64,000 nt of DNA from Cognaticolwellia beringensis (GTDB taxonomy: Bacteria; Pseudomonadota; Gammaproteobacteria; Enterobacterales; Alteromonadaceae). This document shows, piece by piece, positions 45,420 to 55,746 of the stretch. The DNA lies in the NCBI RefSeq assembly GCF_002076895.1, contig NZ_CP020465.1, forward strand, positions 3,224,001-3,288,000. The letters are read 5' to 3'. A program made the position numbers and the translations under genes. Every line of letters begins with the position of its first letter. Positions within the stretch are counted from its first letter, which is position 1. Below the pieces are notes generated by a model that searched no databases, was not told the origin of the DNA, and was given only the letters and a program-made list of their open reading frames with translations.

Positions 45420-46946
45420 ATGGCTATTATTAAACAACAAGACTTAATCGACAGTGTTGCAGATGCTCTGCAATATATATCGTTCTACCATCCGTTAGAT
45501 TTTATTCAAGCACTTGAAAAGGCTTATCACAAAGAAGAAAGTCAGGCGGCTAAAGATGCAATCGCACAGATTCTAATTAATTCGCGTATGTCAGCACATG
45601 GTAAACGACCTATTTGCCAAGACACTGGTATTGTTACTTGCTTCGTTAAAATTGGTATGGCCGTACAGTGGGATAAAACTGATATGACCGTGCAACAAAT
45701 GGTTGACGAAGGTACACGACGTGCTTATTTAAATCCTGATAACCCATTACGTGCCTCAATTGTTGCAGACCCTGCAGGCAAACGAATTAACACAAAAGAT
45801 AATACACCTTCTGTTGTGCATATTGATATGGTGCCGGGCGATCACATTGAAGTGATGATCGCAGCTAAAGGCGGCGGGAGTGAAAATAAATCTAAAATGG
45901 TGATGTTAAACCCAAGCGACTCTATTGCTGACTGGGTGGTAAAAACGTTACCTACTATGGGTGCTGGTTGGTGTCCACCAGGTATGTTGGGTATAGGTAT
46001 TGGTGGCACGGCTGAAAAAGCAGGTGTATTAGCTAAAGAAAGCTTAATGGACCCTGTTAACATTCAAGACTTGATTGACCGTGGTCCAGAAAATGCGGAA
46101 GAAGAGTTACGTTTAGAAATTTATGACCGAGTAAATAAACTAGGTATTGGCGCACAGGGGTTAGGCGGTTTAACGACGGTAGTTGATATTAAAATTATGT
46201 CAGTGCCGACTCATGCTGCGTCTAAGCCAGTAGTGATGATCCCAAACTGTGCCGCAACTCGTCATGTGCATTTTCACCTTGACGGTTCAGGTCCTGCTGA
46301 CTTAACACCACCAAGACTTGAAGATTGGCCTGAAATTACTTGGGAAGTGGGTGAAAATGTTCGTCGTGTCAATGTTGATGAATTATCAAAAGCTGACATT
46401 AGCTCTTGGAAAACCGGTGAAACGGTATTATTGAGCGGTACTATTTTAACTGGCCGTGACGCAGCGCATAAGCGTATTCAAGAAATGCTAGCCGCTGGCG
46501 AAAAACTACCGGTTGATTTTACCGATAAGTTTATCTATTACGTTGGCCCTGTAGATGCTATTGGTGACGAAGCCGTTGGTCCAGCAGGCCCTACAACGGC
46601 AACACGTATGGATAAGTTCACTGAAATGATGCTGTCTCAAACGGGTTTATTAGGCACAATCGGCAAAGCTGAACGTGGTCCTGAAACAGTTGAATGTATT
46701 AAAAATCACAAGTCAGTATATTTAATGGCCGTTGGTGGTGCTGCATATTTAGTTTCTAAAGCAATTAAGAAAGCCAAAGTTGTTGCCTTTGAAGATATGG
46801 GCATGGAAGCGATTTACGAGTTTGTGGTTGAAGATATGCCAGTAACTGTTGCTGTTGATAGCTTAGGTGAATCAGCGCACGTAACAGGCCCTGCAATTTG
46901 GCAAGCAAAAATTGAAGAGCTTGATAGTAAATTAAAAGGTAAGTAA
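45420..46946 (+). CDS. Class I fumarate hydratase (iron-sulfur)
   Basis: TCA-cycle hydratase with a 4Fe-4S cluster. The N-terminal alpha domain contains the cluster region KRPICQDTGIVTCFVKIG and AAKGGGSENKSKMVMLNPSD; the C-terminal beta domain (about 330-508) contains GPAGPTTATRMDKFTEMM. Length is 508 residues, fitting fused single-chain class I fumarases. The ATG at 45420 has AGAGA upstream; an in-frame TTG at 45399 is less likely. Equivalent to fumA/fumB in E. coli, but the paralogue cannot be assigned. Confidence 0.92.
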   Translation: MAIIKQQDLIDSVADALQYISFYHPLDFIQALEKAYHKEESQAAKDAIAQILINSRMSAHGKRPICQDTGIVTCFVKIGMAVQWDKTDMTVQQMVDEGTRRAYLNPDNPLRASIVADPAGKRINTKDNTPSVVHIDMVPGDHIEVMIAAKGGGSENKSKMVMLNPSDSIADWVVKTLPTMGAGWCPPGMLGIGIGGTAEKAGVLAKESLMDPVNIQDLIDRGPENAEEELRLEIYDRVNKLGIGAQGLGGLTTVVDIKIMSVPTHAASKPVVMIPNCAATRHVHFHLDGSGPADLTPPRLEDWPEITWEVGENVRRVNVDELSKADISSWKTGETVLLSGTILTGRDAAHKRIQEMLAAGEKLPVDFTDKFIYYVGPVDAIGDEAVGPAGPTTATRMDKFTEMMLSQTGLLGTIGKAERGPETVECIKNHKSVYLMAVGGAAYLVSKAIKKAKVVAFEDMGMEAIYEFVVEDMPVTVAVDSLGESAHVTGPAIWQAKIEELDSKLKGK

Positions 46947-46966
46947 CCTTTTTACTACTCGCCATT

Positions 46967-46992
46967 AAACGCCCGTGAAGGGCGTTTTTTTT
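46967..46992 (+). terminator. Terminator after fumarase
   Basis: AAACGCCC (46967-46974), loop GTGAA, GGGCGTTT (46980-46987) and a run of eight T residues. Confidence 0.85.
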
Positions 46993-47112
46993 GATCTCAA
47001 CGTTGCTTTCAGAAAATACAGCATTTGGCAGTCATAGCAAATAAATAATGATTAACCTTATCAATAAAGTATGCTTTAATAACTGTTAATATTTACAGTG
47101 TTTGGCATTGCA

Positions 47113-48561
47113 ATGAATTCTATATTCAACTCCCCTTGGTTAGCTTTAGATAATTTTCCGACCTTAATTACTATCACGCTAGTGCTACTGTGTAGCCTAG
47201 TTATAATTGTTTTTGTTTTGCTTCGACAGATTAAAACGAGCCGAACTTCCTTTTTAACTCAGCAACAATTATTGCAACAATTAGCTGAAAAGGTAAACCT
47301 GAGTTATGAAGTTAGCGCTAGCAATCAGCAGCAATTACAACAACAGTTAAGTTTTAATCACCAGCAATTAGCGAATAAACAAAGCGAACTTAAAACCTAC
47401 TTTGAACAGCAAATTTCTGATTTTAAGTTAAAGCTTTTACGTCAACATGGCGAGCAAGGCGAAAAACAAGCGCAGCAACTTTATAGTCATAGTGAACAGC
47501 TGAAAAAAACTTTATATGAACATCATGTGGCCTTTAACAATAATCAACGCACGGCTACTGAGCAATTAACCACTCAACTTACCGCTACATCTAAGTTAGG
47601 CCGAGAAGAAATGGCTAAATCACTGCATTTGTCTAGTGAGCAAATGGCTAAGCGAATTGATGAGCTAACCGTTTCGACAGACAATCGCCTGAAAGACATT
47701 AGTGGTCAGGTCGAAAAGCGTTTGGCTGATGGCTTTGAAAAAACCACCAAAACGTTTAATGACATTTTGCAACGATTAGCCTTAATAGATGATGCACAGA
47801 AAAAAATTACTGAACTCTCCAGTAATGTGGTGAGTTTGCAAGAGGTGTTGTCAGACAAACGCTCGCGTGGTGCATTTGGTGAAGTTCAGCTTAATGCTTT
47901 AATTAGAAATGTCTTACCAGAACAGCATTTTTCGCTACAACATACCTTGTCGAATGGTAAAATTGCTGACTGTATTTTATTTCTACCTGAGCCTACAGGA
48001 AACGTAGTCGTTGACTCGAAATTTCCGTTAGAAAGCTATAAAAAAATGGCTGATAATACTTTAGGTGAGTTTGAACGTAAAGCGGCAGAGCGCCAATTTA
48101 AACTCGATATTAAAAAGCATGTTAACGATATTAGTGACAAGTATTTAATTGAAAAAGAAACCGCTGATGGCGCGGTCATGTTTATTCCTGCCGAAGCTAT
48201 ATTTGCCGAAATACACGCACATCACAGTGACTTGGTTGACTATGCCAATAAAAAGCGAGTGTGGTTAGCCTCGCCAACGACATTAATGGCAATTTTAACC
48301 ACCGCACGTTCGGTATTAAAAGACGAAGCAACACGTAAACAAATACATGTTATTCAAGCACATTTGACCCATCTTTCTGCTGATTTCGCACGTTTTAAAG
48401 GGCGCTTTGCTAATTTAGCAAAACATATTGATCAAGCGGCGAGCGACGTAAAACAAATTCATACATCAGCAGATAAAATTAGTAGTCGTTTTGAGAAAAT
48501 AGAGCAGGTAGAATTAAAGCCAGAAGAAAAAGAAGAGAGCGTCGCTATTTCGGCTGATTAA
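47113..48561 (+). CDS. rmuC: DNA recombination protein RmuC
   Basis: Putative nuclease-fold protein that limits inversions at short inverted repeats. N-terminal transmembrane helix (about 15-38), long Gln-rich coiled coil (about 50-215), then the RmuC domain (about 235-455) with KRSRGAFGEVQLNALI, VVVDSKFPLESY and MFIPAEAIFAEI. Length is 482 residues from ATG 47113 (E. coli 475). A GTG at 47098 would add five residues; neither start has a good ribosome site. Confidence 0.9.
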   Translation: MNSIFNSPWLALDNFPTLITITLVLLCSLVIIVFVLLRQIKTSRTSFLTQQQLLQQLAEKVNLSYEVSASNQQQLQQQLSFNHQQLANKQSELKTYFEQQISDFKLKLLRQHGEQGEKQAQQLYSHSEQLKKTLYEHHVAFNNNQRTATEQLTTQLTATSKLGREEMAKSLHLSSEQMAKRIDELTVSTDNRLKDISGQVEKRLADGFEKTTKTFNDILQRLALIDDAQKKITELSSNVVSLQEVLSDKRSRGAFGEVQLNALIRNVLPEQHFSLQHTLSNGKIADCILFLPEPTGNVVVDSKFPLESYKKMADNTLGEFERKAAERQFKLDIKKHVNDISDKYLIEKETADGAVMFIPAEAIFAEIHAHHSDLVDYANKKRVWLASPTTLMAILTTARSVLKDEATRKQIHVIQAHLTHLSADFARFKGRFANLAKHIDQAASDVKQIHTSADKISSRFEKIEQVELKPEEKEESVAISAD

Positions 48562-48692
48562 AAGTCACCATTACTGAGTGGTTTTAACCGTACTAAGTAG
48601 ATGCTCATAAATATAAATATGTTAAGTTTTCTGCTAACGTTAATAGCTAAAAACGTAGTCGCACTTGCCGACATTTCGCCTTGGAGTTACGC

Positions 48693-49883
48693 TTGATTCA
48701 GTTTTTCAGCGGTTTTAAAAGTAGTGCTATCAGTTTGATTGCTTTTTTTGTAGCCTTCATACTAATCAGTAAATTTCAAAGTTATTGGTTTGCTAAAATC
48801 AATCTCATAGAGCAAGTACTTTATGGCATATTTGCCATCACTATCATGTTATCTGGCTACTTCAATCGTAGCCGACTGGCGTTAGCCGCAATAACTTTAT
48901 TAGTATTTTATGCCACGCTTTCACAAGCATTACCTTGGCAATCATGGGTGTTTACTCATGGCGAATGGTTGGTACTTACTGGTGCAGGTATGTTGTCGGT
49001 CTTAAGTGTCATTAAAGATAGAGGGTTACTGTCGATTCATGGCTTTTATCGCCTTGTATTGATGATGTGCGTTGGCATTGCTAGTTACTTTTGGTTTGAT
49101 ATTGCTGATTTTTTAGTCGCCAAGTTTACCCATATTAAGCAACTTACGCCTTGGCTGAAATACCTATCTGTCGAATTACCCTTAGTGATTTTTTCCTTAT
49201 TATTGGTGTGGCGATGTGTCCGTGAAAAAAGCTTAGTAACCACTGCTTTGTTAACCAGTTATTGTATTTGGCTTGGGCAATATTATCAGCTGATTACACT
49301 GCCGTGGAGTGTGTTATTAAGCTTAATGATCTTACATTACTTTTTTGCTGTGGTGGTTGACTCATATTTTTTGGCTTATCGAGATGAACTAACCACGTTA
49401 CCTTCTCGTCGAGCGCTTAATCAATTGTCTTTATCGTTAGGTCGAAAATACACTCTTGCTATGCTTGATATTGATCACTTTAAAAAATTTAACGACACTT
49501 ATGGTCATGACATTGGTGATCAAGTGTTAAAACTGGTGGCTAGTAAGTTAGCGCAAGTTAAAGGCTCAGGTAAAGTTTTCCGTTATGGTGGTGAAGAGTT
49601 TACGATTGTATTTCCGGGTAAAACTACCGAGCAAGCAAAACCTGCATTAGAGGCGGTAAGACAGGCAGTTGAAGACTATAAAATTGTTATTCGCCAAGAA
49701 CAGCGACAAACTAAACAAGCACGTAGTAACAAAAAAAATAGCCAAGTTAAAACCGTCAGCGTCACCATCTCAATCGGGCTTGCAGCGCGTTCATCAAAGC
49801 TAAGTTTTGATGAAACGTTAAAGTTAGCGGATCAAGCATTATATCGCGCGAAAAAATCTGGTCGTAATAACGTTAGTGAATAA
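48693..49883 (+). CDS. Membrane-bound diguanylate cyclase (GGDEF)
   Basis: Six to seven predicted membrane helices (about 1-220; for example LIAFFVAFILISKF, FAITIMLSGYF, VLLSLMILHYFFAVVV) are followed by a GGDEF domain (about 228-396): RDELTTLPSRRAL, LDIDHFKKFNDTYGHDIGDQVL and RYGGEEF. GGEEF is a functional variant. The RxxD inhibitory site is absent (KGSG in its place). The start TTG at 48693 has GGAG six bases upstream; a TTG at 48681 lacks one. Length is 396 residues. It follows rmuC by 131 bases. Confidence 0.85.
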   Translation: MIQFFSGFKSSAISLIAFFVAFILISKFQSYWFAKINLIEQVLYGIFAITIMLSGYFNRSRLALAAITLLVFYATLSQALPWQSWVFTHGEWLVLTGAGMLSVLSVIKDRGLLSIHGFYRLVLMMCVGIASYFWFDIADFLVAKFTHIKQLTPWLKYLSVELPLVIFSLLLVWRCVREKSLVTTALLTSYCIWLGQYYQLITLPWSVLLSLMILHYFFAVVVDSYFLAYRDELTTLPSRRALNQLSLSLGRKYTLAMLDIDHFKKFNDTYGHDIGDQVLKLVASKLAQVKGSGKVFRYGGEEFTIVFPGKTTEQAKPALEAVRQAVEDYKIVIRQEQRQTKQARSNKKNSQVKTVSVTISIGLAARSSKLSFDETLKLADQALYRAKKSGRNNVSE

Positions 49884-49900
49884 ACTGTAACAAAGCTCAT

Positions 49901-49928
49901 AAAAAAGCCCATGAAACGTATCATGGGC
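49901..49928 (-). terminator. Terminator of the NSS transporter gene (minus strand)
   Basis: GCCCATGA / TCATGGGC (49907-49914 and 49921-49928) with six T residues on the minus strand. Confidence 0.7.
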
Positions 49929-49998
49929 TTGTTGGGTAAGCTTTTACATTAGCGGCATGTAAGACATGCTTTTATGTTAAGTATTAAGTATTAAGTGC

Positions 49999-51336
49999 TT
50001 AATTTAATATCGCGACATTAACAAATACTACGGTTAGTAATAACGGACAAACAAAACGTAAATAATTACCCCATATGGGTAACCATTTTCTACCTTCCTG
50101 CAAAGATACATCACGAAGTTTATTACCTCGCTTCCATAACCAGCCGACAACAATAAAGTAAAACAAGCAGCTAAGCGGCTGTAAAATAGTGGTAAGCACG
50201 CGAATAACTAAGCCAAACAAACTATCAAAGAATGTGATTAAAGTCATACTGGCAGCTAATACAATGGCAGATACTATCCAAGTTGCTTTCGAGCGACTTA
50301 GCTTTTTAGCTTCAACAAGATAAGCTACAGGGACTTCTGTAGAAGAAATAGTTGAGGTAAGTGCTGCAATCGATAATAACGAGAAAAAGCCAATGGCCAC
50401 TATCATGCCTATGTTACCCATAGAGCTAAAAAGTTCAGGTAATATATTGAATATTAGCTGTCCTTCACCAATTAACTTATCGCCTTGAAATATTTGTTGT
50501 CCTGCGGCTTCTGCAACATACAGCGCTGGAATAATTAATAAACCTGCCATAAAAGCAATAAAGGTATCTAGAGCTGTGATCGAAATAGCGAGCTTGCCAA
50601 TGTCTCGGTCTTTTTTCATATAAGAGCCGTACACCATCATGCCACCAACACCAATTGAAAGTGAGAAAAAGGCTTGCCCCATGGCAGATATAATCAACTC
50701 GGGATTAGTCACTTGTGAAAAGTCAGGGATTAAATAAATTTTTAAGCCTTTTTCTGCGCCTGGTTGTTGCAGTATGTAGGTAATTAATGCCACTAGCATG
50801 ATTAATAAAACCGGCATTAACCGCGCTGACCATTTCTCAATGCCGGCGTTAACCCCTTGATGAATAATTGCGGCGCCAAGTAATATAAATACGGGGGTGA
50901 ACATTAAGTTACGTAAGGTGCTTGAGGTAGCAAGCCATTGTGAAATGTCATGATAACCAAGCAGTTCTGCAAGTGGCGATATAGCATGTGCAAGCATCCA
51001 GCCAGCCACAATGGTATAAAAACTTAGCATCATAATTGCACCACCAAGGCCAATTAAACCGGCAAATTTACCTAACTTTGGTGCGGTTTCACGACAAGCG
51101 TCTTCTAATGCCGAAACCGGATTTTTTTGTGCTTGGTTGCCAATATAAACTTCAGCATAAAGGGCAGGTAGTGCAAGTAATACGGTAACCACCAAATAAA
51201 CAAATAAAAATGCACCACCGCCATTATTTGCTGCTTGAGTGGGAAAACCCCAAATATTACCTAAACCGATTGCTGAACCAGCAGCAGCGAGAACAAAACC
51301 AATTCTCGAATGAAATGAATCTCTCATATTACTCAT
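49999..51336 (-). CDS. Sodium-dependent transporter (NSS family)
   Basis: Neurotransmitter:sodium symporter fold: SRIGFVLAAAGSAIGLGNIWGFP is the unwound first helix with the sodium-site GSAIGLGN, followed by about 11-12 hydrophobic segments (for example LFVYLVVTVLLALPALYAEVYIG, IMMLSFYTIVAGWMLAHA and FFSLLSIAALTSTISSTE). Length is 445 residues, typical of bacterial NSS. The substrate is probably an amino acid, but cannot be told from sequence. A minus-strand terminator lies at 49901. Confidence 0.88.
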   Translation of the reverse strand: MSNMRDSFHSRIGFVLAAAGSAIGLGNIWGFPTQAANNGGGAFLFVYLVVTVLLALPALYAEVYIGNQAQKNPVSALEDACRETAPKLGKFAGLIGLGGAIMMLSFYTIVAGWMLAHAISPLAELLGYHDISQWLATSSTLRNLMFTPVFILLGAAIIHQGVNAGIEKWSARLMPVLLIMLVALITYILQQPGAEKGLKIYLIPDFSQVTNPELIISAMGQAFFSLSIGVGGMMVYGSYMKKDRDIGKLAISITALDTFIAFMAGLLIIPALYVAEAAGQQIFQGDKLIGEGQLIFNILPELFSSMGNIGMIVAIGFFSLLSIAALTSTISSTEVPVAYLVEAKKLSRSKATWIVSAIVLAASMTLITFFDSLFGLVIRVLTTILQPLSCLFYFIVVGWLWKRGNKLRDVSLQEGRKWLPIWGNYLRFVCPLLLTVVFVNVAILN

Positions 51337-51499
51337 AAATGATAATAATTATTGTTGTTAATACTTTGGTTTGAGCTTACCTAGTTAACACTCGTTAGCA
51401 AAGTATTTTTAACAAATTGTTGGTTTTGATTTTAGCTTTTTGTAAATATATCTGAGATAGGGCACTTTTGGGGAGAATTTAGTCATAAGTTGCTAAAAG

Positions 51500-51538
51500 C
51501 ATCTTACTCATTAAAATCTATTTTTAATGAGTAAGATG
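51500..51538 (-). terminator. 17-bp perfect inverted repeat, probable terminator of proA
   Basis: CATCTTACTCATTAAAA (51500-51516) pairs with its exact complement at 51522-51538 around a five-base loop. On the minus strand it is followed by CTTTTAG, a weak T-tract. It lies 38 bases past the proA stop. Confidence 0.6.
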
Positions 51539-51576
51539 TCGTTATTTAGTGTTAACTGTTGGGCGTAAAGTCTAGC

Positions 51577-52848
51577 CTAAGGACGAATTTGTCCTTGGCC
51601 AGCAACACGGTATTTGAATATTGTTAATTGTTCTAAACCAACGGGACCACGGGCATGTATTTTCCCGGTAGCTATGCCTATTTCAGCGCCCATACCAAAT
51701 TCACCACCATCGGCAAACTGAGTTGACGCATTATGCATAACAACGGCTGAATCTACAGCGCGCATAAATACTTCTGCTGTTTCATTATTTTCAGTAATAA
51801 TTGCATCGGTATGCTTAGACGAATGTTGGTCAATAAAATTAAGTGCTTCTTCTAGGCCTGAAACAATTTTTACAGACAAAATAGCATCAAGGTATTCAGT
51901 GTCCCAGTCAGCATCATTAGCGGCAATAATTTTTGCATCACAAGCTTGTGCAGCTTTGTCACCTCTAATTTCACAGTTCTCTAAGGTGTCAACTAATTGC
52001 GGTAACAAGGTAGCGGCTATTGTTTGGTCTATCACCAAACTTTCGGTCGCACCACAAACACCTGTTCTGCGTAGCTTGGCATTCTTAACTATACTTAATG
52101 CTTTTGCTAAGTCGGCATCTTTATCGATATAAATGTGATTATTGCCATCTAAGTGCAGTAAAGTTGGTACTTGTGCTTCGTTTCTAACAAGTTCGACTAG
52201 GCCGCGACCACCGCGAGGAATCACTAAATCGACATATTCGGCACAGCGCAATAGGGCAGCAACAGCAGAACGGTCATCAGTGTCTACTAGCTGTATACAT
52301 GAAGCAGGTAAATCAGCCGCACGTAGCCCAGTTGCCATACATTCCACAATAATACGAGTAGAGTTAAGGCTTTCAGAGCCACCACGTAAAATGACGCTAT
52401 TACCAGATTTTAGACATAGCGCGCCTGCATCTGCACCCACATTTGGACGAGATTCGTAGATCATACCAATCACACCAATAGGGGTTGATACACGGGTTAT
52501 TTTTAGGCCATTTGGACGATCAAATTGTGCTAAAGAACGACCTACAGGATCTGGCAGTTTTGCAATATCCTCTAAAGCTACAGCCATAGCTTCTATTCTT
52601 TCTGGAGTAAGCTTTAATCGGTCAATAAATGATTCAGCTTTACCTGCTTTCATAACGCTTAAAACATCAAGTTCATTGGCTTCGAGAAGTGCCGGCGTAT
52701 TATTACGTAACGCTTGAGCTGCAACCTTTAATGCCTGGTTCTTTTGTTCGGTAGTTGCACTGGCGAGAACTTTTGCCGCCGCTTTGGCTTGCTTGCCAAG
52801 ATTTGTCACCATAGTTTCGATATTGATACTGTTATTGCTGTTTGACAT
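51577..52848 (-). CDS. proA: Glutamate-5-semialdehyde dehydrogenase (gamma-glutamyl phosphate reductase)
   Basis: Second step of proline synthesis: NADPH-dependent reduction of gamma-glutamyl phosphate. Motifs include [35 protein letters not shown], catalytic-cysteine region [15 protein letters not shown] and C-terminal [18 protein letters not shown]. Length is 423 residues (E. coli 417). The ATG has AGGAAA upstream. It follows proC on the same strand after 239 bases, while proB is divergent, so proBA is not an operon here. Confidence 0.95.
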   Translation of the reverse strand: MSNSNNSINIETMVTNLGKQAKAAAKVLASATTEQKNQALKVAAQALRNNTPALLEANELDVLSVMKAGKAESFIDRLKLTPERIEAMAVALEDIAKLPDPVGRSLAQFDRPNGLKITRVSTPIGVIGMIYESRPNVGADAGALCLKSGNSVILRGGSESLNSTRIIVECMATGLRAADLPASCIQLVDTDDRSAVAALLRCAEYVDLVIPRGGRGLVELVRNEAQVPTLLHLDGNNHIYIDKDADLAKALSIVKNAKLRRTGVCGATESLVIDQTIAATLLPQLVDTLENCEIRGDKAAQACDAKIIAANDADWDTEYLDAILSVKIVSGLEEALNFIDQHSSKHTDAIITENNETAEVFMRAVDSAVVMHNASTQFADGGEFGMGAEIGIATGKIHARGPVGLEQLTIFKYRVAGQGQIRP

Positions 52849-53087
52849 GTATTAGTTTCCTGATTCTTTTGCGATTACTGATAAACTGTTTGAATAAATC
52901 CAATGTAATTGAATTTCAACTTTTATTACTTCTTTGCCGATGTATATATTAAAAACAATATTAAAAGTTCAGTCTATATAAATTTATAGTATTCAATGCT
53001 TAGCATACTATTTGAATATTTCTAAGATGATCCTGTTATGTTAATCATCTTAGCGTGTTAGTGAGCCTTTCGTATATATAGAAAAAG

Positions 53088-53867
53088 TCAACGTAACGCT
53101 ACTGCGCGCTCATAAGCTGCTGAAACTGTTGATTGAACGAGATTCTCTAAGGTTGAATCTTGCATAAGCGCTGTTAAGCCAGCAGCTGTTGTACCATTTT
53201 TACTGGTCACTGAATTTCGCAAGGTCTCTACGCTTTCATTGCTGGCCATCGCAAGTTCAATTGAGCCAGCCATTGTGTTCAATACTAACTCTTTTGCTGT
53301 TTGCGGTGAAAAGCCTAGAGATATGGCTGATTCTATCCAACAGCGGGCAATTTCAAAGGCATATCCAGGGCCGCTACCCGCTACTGCAGTCACTCTGTCT
53401 AATTCATCTTCACTAGCAGCTAAGTGGGTATAACCAACAGCATCGGTTAAGGCAATGGCGGTTTCTAATTGTTCAGCACTACAGCTTGCGTTTGCATAAA
53501 GTGCGCTAACGCCTCGGCCAATTTGCGCGGGTAAATTTGGCATTACTCGCATAATGGCTTGTTTGCCCATTAGCTTTTCTATTGAAGCGACAGAAAAACC
53601 AGCTGCAATGGAGATTATGCAACCTGAGTCAGCGAGATGGTTACGATAAGCGGGTAATACAGTGTCAATAAGTTGCGGTTTAATCGCAATAACGATGATA
53701 TCGAATCGTTGGTCTGACAGCTCTTTAATAGTTTGTGTGACGGTAACACCTGCAGGCGCTTTGATTAAAGAAGGATTTAAAATAGTAATTTTGTGATCTG
53801 TAGAGGTTGCCCAGCGAGTCAATAATGAACCGCCCATTTTCCCACAACCAATCATAAGTAATGACAT
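53088..53867 (-). CDS. proC: Pyrroline-5-carboxylate reductase
   Basis: Last step of proline synthesis. N-terminal Rossmann motif LLMIGCGKMGGSLLTRW, VIAIKPQLI, and the C-terminal signature GSGPGYAFEIARCWIESAISLGFSPQTAKELVLNTMAGS with the substrate-binding loop NSVTSKNGTTAAGLTAL. Length is 259 residues, slightly shorter than E. coli (269). It is the first gene on the minus strand, divergent from proB. Confidence 0.94.
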   Translation of the reverse strand: MSLLMIGCGKMGGSLLTRWATSTDHKITILNPSLIKAPAGVTVTQTIKELSDQRFDIIVIAIKPQLIDTVLPAYRNHLADSGCIISIAAGFSVASIEKLMGKQAIMRVMPNLPAQIGRGVSALYANASCSAEQLETAIALTDAVGYTHLAASEDELDRVTAVAGSGPGYAFEIARCWIESAISLGFSPQTAKELVLNTMAGSIELAMASNESVETLRNSVTSKNGTTAAGLTALMQDSTLENLVQSTVSAAYERAVALR

Positions 53868-54256
53868 AAAACTCCTAATGTTTTTAGTTTGCTTTTGAAC
53901 AAGAGCAGCGAGTTCTGCAAGTGTTCAATATAAACTTTGTTGAACCTTAAAAGCTCGTCTTTAGCAGAAGTGATTTTAAGTTCAATTGAAAAAAGAGGGT
54001 TTATAGTATATGATATCGCCACTCATTTGTCGATTGTTGTCAAAAATTAGCGTTTTTTTTAAACGTTTTAGCAATGTTTTATAACCTATTTTCAGATCAA
54101 TTAATCGTTACAAAAATCGATTTTTTTGATAATAAAATAATTGCAATTCGACAAGAGTTTTACACCGAAATATCAAGAAAATATCTGAAGTAGCGTTAAC
54201 TAGTTCTGTTATCGCTTAAAGTTATTTATTTTAATCAATCAAAGTACGGAGTCATT
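53868..54256. other. Divergent promoter region of proC and proB
   Basis: A 389-bp AT-rich region between the divergent genes. A 14-bp palindrome AAAAATCGATTTTT (54112-54125) is the only symmetrical element seen. No clear consensus promoter could be chosen. Confidence 0.45.
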
Positions 54257-55435
54257 TTGCCCACATTTGAACAACCAAAATCAGAAAAAACCTCTCGAAT
54301 CAAACCTCGCATAGTTATCAAAGTAGGCTCGAGCCTTTTAGCAAACGTTAAGAATTTAACACCTAGTTTTGCATTTATGCATGGCTTACTAAGTGACATT
54401 TCTACGTTGCGAGACCAAGGCTACGAAGTTGTACTCACCTCTTCAGGATCCGTAGCATTAGGCCTTAATACTGTTGGCTGTACCATCGAAAATGCCAGTG
54501 TACAAGACAAACAAGCGGCAGCCGCTTGTGGTCAACCGATATTAATGCATGCATATAAGCAAATCGCGCTGGAGTATGGTTTTGATATTGCTCAGGTGCT
54601 AGTTACCCTCGATGATCTGGAAAATAGACGTCGATTTCTCAATATCAAAAACACAGTTCATCGCTTAATAAAGCAAGGCGTAATGCCTATCGTTAATGAA
54701 AACGATACCGTTACCACCGAAGAAATTCGTGTTGGCGACAACGATAGACTAGCCGCTAAAGTTGCTCAGATGATAGGTGCAGAATATCTGTTTATTTTAA
54801 CCTGTATCGATGGCGTTTATGACCGTGACCCTTCTGAAGAAGGTGCCATTTTTGTTGAGTCTATCGAAGATGTGAGCAGCTATATGGAAGCTGCTAGCGG
54901 CACAAGTTCTTTAGGAACTGGCGGTATGCTGACTAAATTACAAGCAGCTAATATGGCACAAAATGCCGGTTGTACTACCATCATTGCTAGAGGAACAATG
55001 GAAGCTCCTGTTACGGCAATACTTCGTGGCGAACGTAGGCACACCAAATGTATCGCTCATTCATCACCTTCATCAGCATGGAATATTTGGCTGACTGATC
55101 GCCTGCAAATGGCCGGTAGTTTGGTTATTAAACAGGATGTTGCTGACTCATTATTTGGTGGTGACGACGGCTTCTCATGCCACGATGTTGTTTCAATTCA
55201 TGGTAACTTTGAGCGGGCAGATGTACTTCATGTCTATGATGAAAAAGGCGAGGAAATCGCTCGTGGTTTGTGTAACTTCTCATCAGATGAAACGGCCATT
55301 ATTTCAAGTCGTCCAGAAGAAACTGTTAAGAATATACTCGGTTATGCCGCTTCACATCGTTTGATAAATAGCGAAAATTTAGTTGTATTGGCTGAACATC
55401 ATCTGTCTTGGGATGAACCTGTTCAAAGTGAGTAA
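54257..55435 (+). CDS. proB: Glutamate 5-kinase
   Basis: First step of proline synthesis, feedback-inhibited by proline. Kinase domain (about 18-275) with RIVIKVGSSLLA, VLTSSGSVALGL, VNENDTVTTEEIRVGDNDRLAAKVA and GTGGMLTKLQAA, followed by a C-terminal PUA domain (about 300-380). Length is 392 residues, longer than E. coli (367) because of an N-terminal extension of about 15 residues. The start is TTG at 54257 with GGAG upstream; a shorter start is possible if TTG is not used. A terminator follows. Confidence 0.93.
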   Translation: MPTFEQPKSEKTSRIKPRIVIKVGSSLLANVKNLTPSFAFMHGLLSDISTLRDQGYEVVLTSSGSVALGLNTVGCTIENASVQDKQAAAACGQPILMHAYKQIALEYGFDIAQVLVTLDDLENRRRFLNIKNTVHRLIKQGVMPIVNENDTVTTEEIRVGDNDRLAAKVAQMIGAEYLFILTCIDGVYDRDPSEEGAIFVESIEDVSSYMEAASGTSSLGTGGMLTKLQAANMAQNAGCTTIIARGTMEAPVTAILRGERRHTKCIAHSSPSSAWNIWLTDRLQMAGSLVIKQDVADSLFGGDDGFSCHDVVSIHGNFERADVLHVYDEKGEEIARGLCNFSSDETAIISSRPEETVKNILGYAASHRLINSENLVVLAEHHLSWDEPVQSE

Positions 55436-55510
55436 TTAATCACGTTGACATAATTATTGCGTAATAGTTATTTTAATTAACTATTTTAAGTAGTTATTTT
55501 GAAATAATAT

Positions 55511-55574
55511 AAAAGACCTCGTTGAATACTGGTTTGCTTACAGAGCTTACCGTGTATTTAACAAGGTCTTTTTT
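55511..55574 (+). terminator. Terminator after proB
   Basis: AAAAGACCT / AGGTCTTTT with an inner GTTGAATAC / GTATTTAAC helix (one wobble), a long loop and a T run (55511-55574). Confidence 0.75.
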
Positions 55575-55746
55575 TTAAATACACCTATCAAGCTGATCTT
55601 TGTCAATTTTCCTAAATGTTTAAACCTTAAGTAAAAAGGTTACGTTTAGTTTAAAATTTCGGCTAAATTCTACTCTAATTACCGTTATAAACAGGTCCAC
55701 TGTTTCTTTCATATTTTTTCAATAAATTGCTGCGTTCGTTTGATAT

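Noticed and set aside
51337..51360. A Fur-box-like AT-rich stretch before the NSS transporter
   Set aside because: About 14 of 19 matches with one half poor; expected by chance in AT-rich DNA, and NSS transporters are not typical Fur targets.
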